A program made the translations under genes and the position numbers. A stretch of DNA of 64,000 nucleotides from NCBI RefSeq assembly GCF_900100395.1, contig NZ_FNFB01000008.1, positions 2,071 to 66,070 on the forward strand, written 5' to 3'. Positions 17,457-27,554 of the stretch are shown here, piece after piece. Within the stretch, counting starts at the first letter, position 1; every line of letters starts with the position of its first letter. The notes beneath the pieces were generated by a model. That model saw only the letters and a list, made by a program, of their open reading frames with translations. It was not told the origin of the DNA and made no database searches. Source of the DNA: Nonomuraea maritima (GTDB lineage: Bacteria; Actinomycetota; Actinomycetes; Streptosporangiales; Streptosporangiaceae).

Positions 17457-18530
17457 GTGCGGGTGGCGTTCGTGCTGGGCACTACGTCGGGCGGTACCGG
17501 GCGGCATGTTCTGATGCTGGTCGAGGGGCTGGTGCGGCGCGGGCATCAGGTCGTCGTGGCTGGGCCGCGCAGTGTTGAGGAGCAGTTCGGGTTCGGGGCT
17601 GCCGGGGCGGTCTTCGCAGAGGTGGCCGTGTCGGATCGGCCGCGTCCGGTCGGCGACCTGCGGGCGGTGGCGGCCGTACGGAGGCTGACCCACGATGCCG
17701 ATGTCGTGCACGCTCACGGGTTGCGGGCAGGGGCGCTCACCGCGCTCGGACGGCGGGGCCCGGTCGTGACACTGCACAACGCGCTGACCGCGGGCGGGTT
17801 CGTGGGGCTGGTGTACGGCGTGCTCGAACGCGTCGTGGCCAGGCGGGCGGGCCGCGTCCTGGTCGTTTCGCCCGACCTGGGGGAGCGGATGACCAGGCTC
17901 GGCGCGCGGGACGTACGGAACGCCTTGGTGGCCGCCCCCGTGCCGCGCCCGCCGAAGCGCACGCCCCGGGAGGTCAGGGACGAGCTGGGCGCGGGCGATC
18001 GGCCGCTCCTGGTGACCGTCGCCCGGCTGGCCCAGCAGAAGGGCCTGGATACGCTGCTCGACGTCGCCCGCGGTCCGTGGCCGGGCGGAGCCTCCCGCAC
18101 GCCCCTGTTCGCGGTCGCGGGCGAGGGGCCGCTGCGCGCCGAACTGCAGCGGCGGATCGACGCCGAAGGGCTGCCCGTCAGGCTGCTGGGCGGTCGCGAC
18201 GACGTGCCCGACCTGCTCGGCGCGGCCGACGCGCTGCTCATGCCGAGCCGCTGGGAGGGGCAGCCGCTCACGCTCAGGGAGGCGCTCATGACGGGCACGC
18301 CCGCCGTCGCCTCCGACGTGGGCGGCATACCCGAGATCCTGGGGGACGCCGGCCTCCTGGTGCCGTACGGGGACGTCGAAGGGTTCCGCGGCGCCGTACG
18401 GACGTTGCTGGAAGAGGGGGAGACGGCGCGGCGGCTGGCTGCGGCGGCGGCCCGGCGCGGCGAGGAGATGCCCGGCGCGGACGACGCCGTCGACAGTGTC
18501 CTCACGGCCTACGGGGTTCCGCCGCGGTAG
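17457..18530 (+). CDS. GT4 family glycosyltransferase
   Basis: 357 residues from GTG 17457, chosen because GGAGGAG lies 6 bases upstream; the frame is open to 17163 but that part is repeat-derived. GT-B fold: N-terminal FVLGTTSGGTGRHVLMLVEGL (glycine loop), ADVVHAHGLRAG near 80, nucleotide-sugar half with VARLAQQKGLDTLL near 187 and the E-x7-E motif in PSRWEGQPLTLREALMTGTPAVAS near 265-285. Cytoplasmic enzyme adding a sugar to an unknown acceptor; the neighbourhood (murJ) suggests envelope glycans, by inference. Confidence 0.87.
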   Translation: MRVAFVLGTTSGGTGRHVLMLVEGLVRRGHQVVVAGPRSVEEQFGFGAAGAVFAEVAVSDRPRPVGDLRAVAAVRRLTHDADVVHAHGLRAGALTALGRRGPVVTLHNALTAGGFVGLVYGVLERVVARRAGRVLVVSPDLGERMTRLGARDVRNALVAAPVPRPPKRTPREVRDELGAGDRPLLVTVARLAQQKGLDTLLDVARGPWPGGASRTPLFAVAGEGPLRAELQRRIDAEGLPVRLLGGRDDVPDLLGAADALLMPSRWEGQPLTLREALMTGTPAVASDVGGIPEILGDAGLLVPYGDVEGFRGAVRTLLEEGETARRLAAAAARRGEEMPGADDAVDSVLTAYGVPPR

Positions 18531-18550
18531 GCGGGGCCGATCCGTTCTCA

Positions 18551-18556
18551 TATACT
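18551..18556 (+). promoter_or_regulatory. Probable -10 box of terC
   Basis: TATACT lies about 14 bases before the riboswitch aptamer, the expected place for the terC promoter. The -35 is not obvious. Confidence 0.5.
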
Positions 18557-18564
18557 GCCGGGGC

Positions 18565-18678
18565 TAGGGAGGGGAGTATCCCTTCGCGACAGCCTCGTCA
18601 TCACGGTGCAGTCCCGACCCATGGGGCCCCCGGGGCTGCCGGCTCGCGGATCGTCGCGGGCGGGAGAGACCTCCGGCA
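18565..18678 (+). promoter_or_regulatory. yybP-ykoY manganese riboswitch
   Basis: The leader of terC has the actinobacterial yybP-ykoY features: 5' segment GGAGGGGAGTATC, internal hairpins (for example CCGCGAGC/GCTCGCGG-like pairing around 18640-18658), and the 3' segment GGGCGGGAGAGACCTCCGG whose CCTCC closes with the 5' GGAGG. This class senses Mn2+ and commonly controls TerC-type transporters. The gene start is 27 bases downstream, so control of translation or termination is plausible. Confidence 0.8.
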
Positions 18679-18704
18679 ACGAACCGTTTCTGCCGGAGGG
18701 TTAC

Positions 18705-19688
18705 GTGAACGAACCTCTATGGGCCTGGATCGCCATAATCGCCGGTCTGCTGCTCGTCCTCGCCATCGACCTGTGGATCGTGGACCGTGGGGAAGCCAGA
18801 GAGTTCTCCATGCGCCAGGCGAGTTACTGGGTGACGTTCTACGTGACGCTCGCCGTGTTGTTCGGTGTGGTCCTGTGGATGACGGTCGGTGGCGACAAAG
18901 CGGGTGAGTTCTTCGCCGGCTACATCACCGAGTACAGCCTCAGCGTCGACAACCTTTTCGTGTTCCTCATCATCATGAGCAGGTTCGCCGTGCCGCGGAT
19001 CTACCAGCACAAGGTGCTGCTCGTCGGCATCCTTCTGGCGCTCGTGATGCGGGGCATCTTCATCGCGCTCGGCGCCGCGGCCCTCGAACGGTTCAGCTGG
19101 CTGTTCTACGTGTTCGGCGCGTTCCTCGTCTACACCGCCGTCAACCTCGTCCGCGACCACCTCAAGGGCGAGGACGAGGAGTTCAACGAGAACATCATGC
19201 TGCGGTGGGTGCGGCGAGCCTTCCCCACCACCGACGGCTTCGTCGACTCCAAGGTCACCGTCAAGATCGACGGCAAGCGCATGGTGACGCCGATGCTCAT
19301 CGTGATGGTCGCCATCGGCACCACCGACCTGCTGTTCGCCCTCGATTCGATTCCGGCGATTTTCGGGCTCACCAAAGACGCCTTCATTGTCTTCAGCGCG
19401 AACGCGTTCGCGCTGATGGGACTACGTCAGCTCTACTTCCTGCTGGGCGGATTGCTGCAGCGGCTCGTCTACATCAGCTACGGTTTGGCGTTCATCCTGG
19501 GGTTCATCGGGGTTAAGCTCGTATTGGAGGCGTTGCATGCCAGCGATGTCTCCTGGGCGCCCGCGATTCCGATCTGGGTGTCGCTCTCCGTCATCGGCGC
19601 AACCATCGTGATCACCACTGCGGCCAGCCTGATCAGGGCCCGTATGGACGCGCGCAAGGGCGAGGAGACGCAACCGGAACAGGTCTAG
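18705..19688 (+). CDS. TerC family integral membrane protein
   Basis: 327 residues from GTG 18705 with GGAGGG upstream; ORF extension into the riboswitch is not real coding. About eight membrane helices. Conserved acidic membrane motifs SLSVDNLFVFLIIMSRF near 75-91 and TTDLLFALDSIPAIFG near 205-220 are diagnostic. Members (Alx, MntP-linked YkoY, YceF) move Mn2+ or protect against metal/tellurite stress and some work with the Sec translocon to metallate exported proteins. The upstream Mn riboswitch supports a manganese role. Confidence 0.92.
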   Translation: MNEPLWAWIAIIAGLLLVLAIDLWIVDRGEAREFSMRQASYWVTFYVTLAVLFGVVLWMTVGGDKAGEFFAGYITEYSLSVDNLFVFLIIMSRFAVPRIYQHKVLLVGILLALVMRGIFIALGAAALERFSWLFYVFGAFLVYTAVNLVRDHLKGEDEEFNENIMLRWVRRAFPTTDGFVDSKVTVKIDGKRMVTPMLIVMVAIGTTDLLFALDSIPAIFGLTKDAFIVFSANAFALMGLRQLYFLLGGLLQRLVYISYGLAFILGFIGVKLVLEALHASDVSWAPAIPIWVSLSVIGATIVITTAASLIRARMDARKGEETQPEQV

Positions 19689-19796
19689 CTAAGTGGACCT
19701 GTAGGCGCTTTGCTTGTGTGGTTCTGCCGTGTAATAGTTACTGGTTCCGTAACAACACGGCAAAGCGCCCAGTCCAGTCACCACCAAAGGTTGTAC

Positions 19797-20438
19797 GTGT
19801 CAGACGATCTTGCCAAGCCGACCCGCGTGAGGCTCGCACGCGGGGTCTCCCCGTGGCTCCTCCCGACGGCGGCCACGGCGGCCGCCACCGCGCTGCTGAC
19901 GCGCCGAGACCGGCGATGGGCGCTCGCGGCGGTGCCGCTGAGCGCACTCACCGGAGCGATGCTCTGGTTCTTCCGTGATCCCGACCGCACCCTGGGCAAG
20001 GGACGCATCCTGTCGCCTGCCGACGGTGTGGTGCAGAGCATCGATCCCTGGCCGGACGGGCGTACGCGGGTCGCCATCTTCATGAGCCCCCTGAACGTGC
20101 ACGTCAACCGTGCCCCACTTGCGGGAAATGTCACGTCCGTGCAGCATGTGACAGGTGGGTTCGTGCCGGCGTTCAACAAGGACAGCGACCAGAACGAACG
20201 CGTGGTGTGGCATTTCGAGACCGCGCTGGGCGACATCGAGATGGTGCAGATCGCGGGCGCGGTGGCGCGCAGGATCGTGCCGTACGTGAGCGCGGGAGTG
20301 AAGGTGGCCCAGGCTGAGCGGATCGGTCTCATCCGGTTCGGCTCGCGGGTCGACATCTACCTTCCCGAAGGGATCTCTCCCGCGGTGTCCGTGGGTGAGA
20401 AGACGGTTGCGGGGGTGACCAGAATTGACCACGGCTGA
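19797..20438 (+). CDS. psd: Phosphatidylserine decarboxylase proenzyme
   Basis: 213 residues from GTG 19797. Short PSD-A type: one N-terminal hydrophobic region (about 17-55), FRDPDR near 60, LSPADGVV near 74, FMSPLNVHVNRAP near 96, and the self-cleavage site RFGSRVD near 180, where the serine becomes the pyruvoyl group. It converts phosphatidylserine to phosphatidylethanolamine at the membrane. The stop lies inside the start region of pssA (14-base overlap), so both steps of PE synthesis are coupled. Confidence 0.93.
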   Translation: MSDDLAKPTRVRLARGVSPWLLPTAATAAATALLTRRDRRWALAAVPLSALTGAMLWFFRDPDRTLGKGRILSPADGVVQSIDPWPDGRTRVAIFMSPLNVHVNRAPLAGNVTSVQHVTGGFVPAFNKDSDQNERVVWHFETALGDIEMVQIAGAVARRIVPYVSAGVKVAQAERIGLIRFGSRVDIYLPEGISPAVSVGEKTVAGVTRIDHG

Positions 20439-21285
20439 CGCCGGAGGCTGGCAGGCCGAGAACGAGGAGCCCACCGCTCCCGTGGGCAAGGCCTTCCGCC
20501 TGTCCGCCGCCGACTCGCTCTCGCTCGGCAACGCCGTCTGCGGGTTTCTCGCGGTGTGCGTCCTGGCCTATTCCGCGATCCAGCAGCTTCAGGTCGAGGG
20601 CGGCCGCTTCTCGCCCGATCCGAGCTACTTCGCCACCGCCATCGTGCTGCTCCTGATCGGCGCCACGTGTGACCTGTTCGACGGCCTCGTGGCCCGGCGC
20701 TTCCGCGCCTCCGCGATGGGCGCCGAGCTCGACAACCTGGCCGACGTCATCAGCTTCGGCTTCGCGCCCGCGTTCATGATCGTGATCTGGGGCATGGGCT
20801 TCAGCGACCGGGTGCCCTTCGCGGCGGTGCTCGCCACGGCCGCGGCCGTGCTGGTCGCAGGTGTCGTACGCCTGGCCAGGTTCGCCTGCGTCAAGACCAA
20901 GAGCGGCGACTTCATGGGCTTGCCCATCCCGATGGGCGCCATGACCGTGATCTCCATCGTGCTGCTGTTCCAGCCGAGCATCTGGGCCCTGGCGGGCATG
21001 CTGGGCGTGGCGTGGCTGATGGTCAGCCGCATCGAGTACCCCAAGCCGAAGGGGCAGCTCGCGGCGGTCGTCCTCGGGTGGATCATGGTGAACGTGGCGT
21101 TCCTCACGTTCTGGGTGGCCTGGCCGGAGGGCGGCAACCTCCCGATCAAGATCGGCGCCACCATGCAGATCTCGCTCGTGGCGGCGATCCCGCTGCGGAT
21201 GCTGTTCTACAAGCGCGAGCAGCGTCTCTACAAGCGTGAGGAGCAGCGTCGCGAGGCCGAAGCAGCCGAGCGAATCGGCGGCTGA
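20425..21285 (+). CDS. pssA: CDP-diacylglycerol-serine O-phosphatidyltransferase
   Basis: 286 residues from TTG 20425, which overlaps the psd 3' end. The CDP-alcohol phosphotransferase motif DG-x2-AR-x8-G-x3-D-x3-D is present as DGLVARRFRASAMGAELDNLADV near 83-105, with about 7 membrane helices and a charged C-terminal tail (KREQRLYKREEQRREAEAAER). It makes phosphatidylserine, the substrate of Psd. An alternative start downstream would shorten the polar N-terminus (about 28 residues). Confidence 0.92.
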   Translation: MTTADAGGWQAENEEPTAPVGKAFRLSAADSLSLGNAVCGFLAVCVLAYSAIQQLQVEGGRFSPDPSYFATAIVLLLIGATCDLFDGLVARRFRASAMGAELDNLADVISFGFAPAFMIVIWGMGFSDRVPFAAVLATAAAVLVAGVVRLARFACVKTKSGDFMGLPIPMGAMTVISIVLLFQPSIWALAGMLGVAWLMVSRIEYPKPKGQLAAVVLGWIMVNVAFLTFWVAWPEGGNLPIKIGATMQISLVAAIPLRMLFYKREQRLYKREEQRREAEAAERIGG

Positions 21286-21322
21286 CTGGGATTTTTCCCC
21301 ATACTTCGGCTTTGATGGAATC

Positions 21323-21601
21323 ATGTCGGCTACGCCGCGCGAGCACACGCGTACGTACTATCTCGGCAAGCTGGCCGCCGAGCTGGAGCAACGCGGCCTC
21401 GTGGCCGCGTTGCGGCGGTATCCGCTCGTGCTGCGCATCAGTGATCCTCAGCGCACGGCCATGCTGGCCGAGACGGTCGACTGCGTGCCGGTCGCCGATG
21501 GCTGGTTCTACCGGTGGTCGTGGGGCGAACTCGTCGGCTCGGCCGACGACCCCGTCCTCGCGGCCGAGCGGATCGTGCACGTGCTGACCGCCCGCCAGTG
21601 A
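21323..21601 (+). CDS. Conserved hypothetical protein
   Basis: 92 residues from ATG 21323. No domain I recognise. Sequence is soluble and mixed alpha/beta in look (TYYLGKLAAELEQRGLVAALRRYPLVLRI), with aromatic-rich WFYRWSWGELVG near 63-75. TTTGAT lies 6 bases before the ATG, so it may have a leaderless transcript separate from pssA. Convergent with the MBL hydrolase. Function unknown. Confidence 0.7.
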   Translation: MSATPREHTRTYYLGKLAAELEQRGLVAALRRYPLVLRISDPQRTAMLAETVDCVPVADGWFYRWSWGELVGSADDPVLAAERIVHVLTARQ

Positions 21602-21635
21602 CCGTCACCGGCGGGCGTGTGCCGGACGGCGCCGG

Positions 21636-22292
21636 CTACCAGCCCCTGGCCCGCCACTCCGGCAGAGCCGGACGCTCGGCACCCAGCGTGGTGTCCTTGC
21701 CGTGGCCCGGGTAGACCCAGGTCTCGTCGGGCAGGCGGTCGAAGATCCGCTCGACCACGTCGGTGTAGAGCTGGTTGAAGCGCTCGGGGTCCTTCTGCGT
21801 GTTGCCGACGCCTCCCGGGAACAGGGAGTCGCCGGTGAACAGGTGGTGGCCCTCCGCGCCGCCGTCGTACAGCAGCGCGATCGAGCCGGGCGTGTGGCCC
21901 CGCAGGTGGATGACCTCGAGAGTCACCTCGCCGACGGTGATGGTGTCGCCGTACTCGACCGTACGGCGGACCTGGACCGGCAGCGCAGGGGCGTCGAGCG
22001 GGTGGGCGATCACCTCGGCGCCGGTCACCTTCGCCACCTGCTCCAGCGCCTGCCAGTGGTCGCCGTGCTGGTGGGTGGTGACGATCGCGCGGACCGGCGG
22101 GTCGGAGATGAGCGCGAGCAGGCGGTCGGCCTCGGCCGCGGCGTCGATGAGCAGCCCCTCACCGGTGGCGGTGCAGCGCAGCAGGTAGGCGTTGTTGTCG
22201 TACGGTCCGACGGCGAGCTTGGAGATCGTCACGGCCGGCAGCTCGCGCACGTCGGCGGGACCGCCGACCTGGACATCGCCTGTGTACGTCAT
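21636..22292 (-). CDS. MBL-fold hydrolase, glyoxalase II-like
   Basis: 218 residues with the di-metal motif THQHGDHWQAL near 72-82, HLRGHTPGS near 129, FTGDSLFPGGVGNT near 151 and the final VYPGHGKDTTLG near 194. The motif set is that of hydroxyacylglutathione hydrolase-like/thiol-adduct enzymes; actinobacteria use mycothiol, so a mycothiol-conjugate or general thioesterase role is possible (inference). AGAGGA precedes the ATG on the minus strand. Confidence 0.87.
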   Translation of the reverse strand: MTYTGDVQVGGPADVRELPAVTISKLAVGPYDNNAYLLRCTATGEGLLIDAAAEADRLLALISDPPVRAIVTTHQHGDHWQALEQVAKVTGAEVIAHPLDAPALPVQVRRTVEYGDTITVGEVTLEVIHLRGHTPGSIALLYDGGAEGHHLFTGDSLFPGGVGNTQKDPERFNQLYTDVVERIFDRLPDETWVYPGHGKDTTLGAERPALPEWRARGW

Positions 22293-22803
22293 GGATGGTC
22301 CTCTGGGGGCGTCGCGGACAGGTCAGCGGGGGCCGGCACCGTGGGCCACGACGGCGTCCGCGGAAGGCGTGCGCCCCGGGACCGGTGTGCACGGTCGCCC
22401 CATCCGCACCAGCCTAACCCCATGCCGCAGGACCTGTCGGGTACGTGAGACCGCGGCGGGCCGGACATGGCGGCCGCACGTACGGGCGGCCTGGAAGCGG
22501 TCGGCTCTTGGGAAACTCGGCGGTCGGCAGGGCCGCCGTGGGTGATGGTGACGGGTACGCCTGCCGGTTCCAGGCGGTGGCGAAAACGGCATATGGTGAA
22601 ATTTCGCTGTTTAAGAATTGGGCGAGGGGCATAAAAGCGCAGGTCAGAGGGTTGACTTTTGAAGCACCCCTGACGTTGTGGGAGATGGCCGTACCCTGAA
22701 GGGGACGGGTTCTCGGCCGCCGGAGCCGGTGTCGCCGAAACTGTCGGTGCCCCCGTCTACCATCCCCCGTGGACCTATCCGCCTTTTGACTTCCGGGATC
22801 GCC
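22293..22803. other. Intergenic region upstream of uvrA
   Basis: 511 bases between divergent genes. It includes a comparatively AT-rich patch at about 22575-22660 and a TTGACT element at 22652, which is a candidate -35, but I could not find a convincing -10 at the right distance. No GAAC-N4-GTTC LexA-type box was seen. No coding signal. Confidence 0.5.
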
Positions 22804-25644
<2,841 letters not shown>

Positions 25645-25650
25645 CGAGCC

Positions 25651-25686
25651 GGGGGTTCGCCTTTCCCGTACGGGAGGCGAACCCCC
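25651..25686. terminator. uvrA terminator hairpin
   Basis: GGGGGTTCGCCT pairs perfectly with AGGCGAACCCCC (12 bp) around loop TTCCCGTACGGG (itself self-complementary), 6 bases after the uvrA stop. There is no long T run, as is common in actinobacteria. Confidence 0.85.
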
Positions 25687-25829
25687 GCCACGTGGGTCCG
25701 GTGCACAGGTCTCCGCGGGCGGAGACGCGGTGGTGAAGGTCTTGCCCGCAGCCTGCGGCCGGGCGCTGACCCACGGCGTACCGCTCACTGACCGGCCGGG
25801 CCCGCCCGCCGACGGCGTTCCGAAGTGCT

Positions 25830-25858
25830 CGGCCCACGCCTACGGCGCGGGCCGTTTT
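25830..25858 (+). terminator. Second hairpin with T tract downstream of uvrA
   Basis: CGGCCCACGCC and GGCGCGGGCCG form an 11-bp stem (one mismatch) with a TAC loop, followed by TTTT. It sits in a 344-base gene-free gap and may mark the end of an unannotated short transcript or act as a backup terminator. Confidence 0.5.
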
Positions 25859-25911
25859 CTGTCGGACCCGATGAGGGGAGCGGGGGCCGGCGTCAATAGG
25901 GTTCTGGTCTG

Positions 25912-25925
25912 GTAGCGACCGCTAC
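25912..25925. promoter_or_regulatory. Inverted repeat upstream of the Rieske genes
   Basis: GTAGCG-AC-CGCTAC is a perfect 6-bp dyad 63 bases before the first Rieske gene; it could be an operator. No -35/-10 pair could be fixed around it. Confidence 0.3.
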
Positions 25926-25988
25926 TCCCGGGGGTCGGCAGCGCCGCGGAGGGCGGGATCGGTCATCATCACGGAGCGGGGCGGAGTC

Positions 25989-26393
25989 ATGTCCGAGAAC
26001 GGTTGGGGACGACGTGAGGTGCTGGGCACGGCCGGAGTCGCGGCCTGCGGGCTGGCGCTGACCGCCTGCGGCGCCGAGGAGGCGACGAGCACGCCGAACC
26101 TCAAGGGCAAGGTCATCGCGAGAACCGTGGACGTGCCCGTGGGCGGCGGCACGCTGAACACCGACCTGCAGGTCGTGGTGACGCAACCCTCGCAGGGCGT
26201 CTACAAGGCGTTCAGCGCGCGGTGCACCCACAAGGGCTGCAAGGTGAGCGCCCCCAAGGACAACGTCATCAGATGCGCCTGCCACGGCAGCGAATTCGCC
26301 GCCGACTCGGGCAAGGCCACCAAGGGTCCGGCCACCGCCCCGTTGGCGGGCTTCCAGGTCAAGGTCGAAGGCGACGGCATCGTGGTCGTCTGA
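25989..26393 (+). CDS. Rieske [2Fe-2S] protein, Tat-exported lipoprotein (copy 1)
   Basis: 134 residues. N-terminus has GRREVLG (twin arginine) followed by a hydrophobic stretch and lipobox LTAC|G at about 24-27, so it should be exported folded by Tat and lipid-anchored outside the membrane. Cluster ligands: CTHKGC near 78-83 and CACHGS near 96-101, that is C-x-H and C-x2-H. Size and shape fit small Rieske ferredoxin-like electron carriers, not a full cytochrome bc subunit. First of three tandem paralogues. Confidence 0.9.
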   Translation: MSENGWGRREVLGTAGVAACGLALTACGAEEATSTPNLKGKVIARTVDVPVGGGTLNTDLQVVVTQPSQGVYKAFSARCTHKGCKVSAPKDNVIRCACHGSEFAADSGKATKGPATAPLAGFQVKVEGDGIVVV

Positions 26394-26479
26394 CAAGCGG
26401 TGTCGCTCTCGTACGGGATGAACCGGAGCCGGTGTGCCGGCCGTACCTCTCGGTAGAAGCCGATCTGAGAGGACGCATC

Positions 26480-26953
26480 ATGACGGAGAGCACGCGACGG
26501 ACGGTGTTCCTCGGCGCCGGAGGCGCCGGGCTCGCGGCGGTGCTGACGGCGTGCGCGAGCTACGGCGTGCCGACGACGGAGGCGGGCCTCGACGCGGGCG
26601 CGCAGGCGCCCGCGGAGGAGGAGCCGGCCGCCGAGGCGGCCGAGCAGAAAGGCGGCGGGTCCAAGCGCAAGGCGCTGGCCGACACCGCCGACATCCCCGA
26701 GGGCGGCGGCAAGGTCTTCAAGGACCGGAAGGTCGTCGTGACGCAGCCGGCCGCGGGCGAGTTCAAGGCGTTCTCGGCGGTGTGCACCCACGCGGGCTGC
26801 ACGGTCGCCTCCGTCTCGAACGGGACGATCAACTGCCCCTGTCACGGCAGCAAGTTCAACATCGAGGACGGTTCCGTCGCCAACGGCCCGGCGGGAGCCC
26901 CGCTCGAGGAGATGCCGATCACCGTGGACGGCGAGAAGATCAGGCTCGCTTGA
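26480..26953 (+). CDS. Rieske [2Fe-2S] protein, Tat-exported lipoprotein (copy 2)
   Basis: 157 residues from ATG 26480 with GAGAGGA upstream; the frame is open further 5' but that part overlaps copy 1 in another frame. STRRTVFLG twin-arginine motif, lipobox LTAC|A near 27, an Ala/Glu/Pro-rich linker (about 35-65), then Rieske ligands CTHAGC near 100 and CPCHGS near 118. Closely similar to copies 1 and 3 in the Rieske part, differing in linker. No partner oxidoreductase gene is adjacent. Confidence 0.9.
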   Translation: MTESTRRTVFLGAGGAGLAAVLTACASYGVPTTEAGLDAGAQAPAEEEPAAEAAEQKGGGSKRKALADTADIPEGGGKVFKDRKVVVTQPAAGEFKAFSAVCTHAGCTVASVSNGTINCPCHGSKFNIEDGSVANGPAGAPLEEMPITVDGEKIRLA

Positions 26954-26998
26954 GACACGTCTCATGAATTTCTCACCTGGGTGCGTTTGGGTCGTCAT

Positions 26999-27466
26999 AT
27001 GGGACATGACCTGAAGAGCCGCAGGGCGATGATCGCGAGCGTCGGAGTTGGTGGACTGGCGCTGGCGGTCGCCGCGTGCGGTGGCACCGATACCGTGCAG
27101 CCCGCGGGGAACGCCGCCCCCGCCGAGTCGAGCGCCCCCCAGGCAGGGGCGACGCAGTCGAGCGCGCCGCAGGGCGGCGGCACCGCTCTGGCCAAGACCG
27201 CCGACATCCCCGTCGGCGGCGGAACGATCTTCAAGGACCAGAAGATCGTGGTGACACAGCCGACGGAGGGTGACTTCAAGGCGTTCAGCGCCACCTGCAC
27301 CCACCAGGGCTGCACGGTCGGCAGCGTGGAGGGCGACGCCATCGTCTGCCCGTGTCACGGGAGCCAGTTCGCCATCGCGGACGGATCCGTGAAGAACGGC
27401 CCGGCCGAGCGGCCGCTCCCCGCCCAGCAGATCACCGTCGAGGGCGACCAGATCATGCTCGGCTGA
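26999..27466 (+). CDS. Rieske [2Fe-2S] protein, Tat-exported lipoprotein (copy 3)
   Basis: 155 residues from ATG 26999; GTG 26981 is an in-frame alternative. KSRRAMIA twin-arginine motif, lipobox AVAAC|G near 29, a Ser/Ala/Gln/Pro linker (APAESSAPQAGATQSSAPQG), then ligands CTHQGC and CPCHGS. Followed by a hairpin terminator. The shared phrase (T)ADIP-GGG--F-D-K-VVTQP links copies 2 and 3 most closely. Confidence 0.88.
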   Translation: MGHDLKSRRAMIASVGVGGLALAVAACGGTDTVQPAGNAAPAESSAPQAGATQSSAPQGGGTALAKTADIPVGGGTIFKDQKIVVTQPTEGDFKAFSATCTHQGCTVGSVEGDAIVCPCHGSQFAIADGSVKNGPAERPLPAQQITVEGDQIMLG

Positions 27467-27487
27467 GGTCCTTTCCGCGGTGACGTT

Positions 27488-27520
27488 CCCGCCGTACCTT
27501 CGCGGTTGAAGTACGGCGGG
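27488..27520 (+). terminator. Hairpin terminator after the Rieske array
   Basis: CCCGCCGTAC pairs with GTACGGCGGG (10 bp); CTT/AAG can extend the stem past a bulged base. The 3' arm and the next bases (GTACGGCGGGCGAC) are the same as in the hairpin at 1501-1531. Confidence 0.7.
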
Positions 27521-27541
27521 CGACTTGTCGGTGCGGGCTAC

Positions 27542-27547
27542 TAGGCT
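27542..27547 (+). promoter_or_regulatory. Probable -10 element of uvrC (leaderless)
   Basis: TAGGCT ends 7 bases before GTG 27555 and no ribosome site lies between, so transcription would start at or next to the start codon. Confidence 0.5.
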
Positions 27548-27554
27548 TGCAGGC

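Noticed and set aside
16626..18551. 641-codon minus-strand ORF over the repeat region and the GT4 gene
   Set aside because: Antisense to the GT4 gene; Pro/Arg/His-rich with no recognisable domain and no ribosome site.
22293..22803. LexA/SOS box upstream of uvrA
   Set aside because: No GAAC-N4-GTTC element could be found by eye in the intergenic region.
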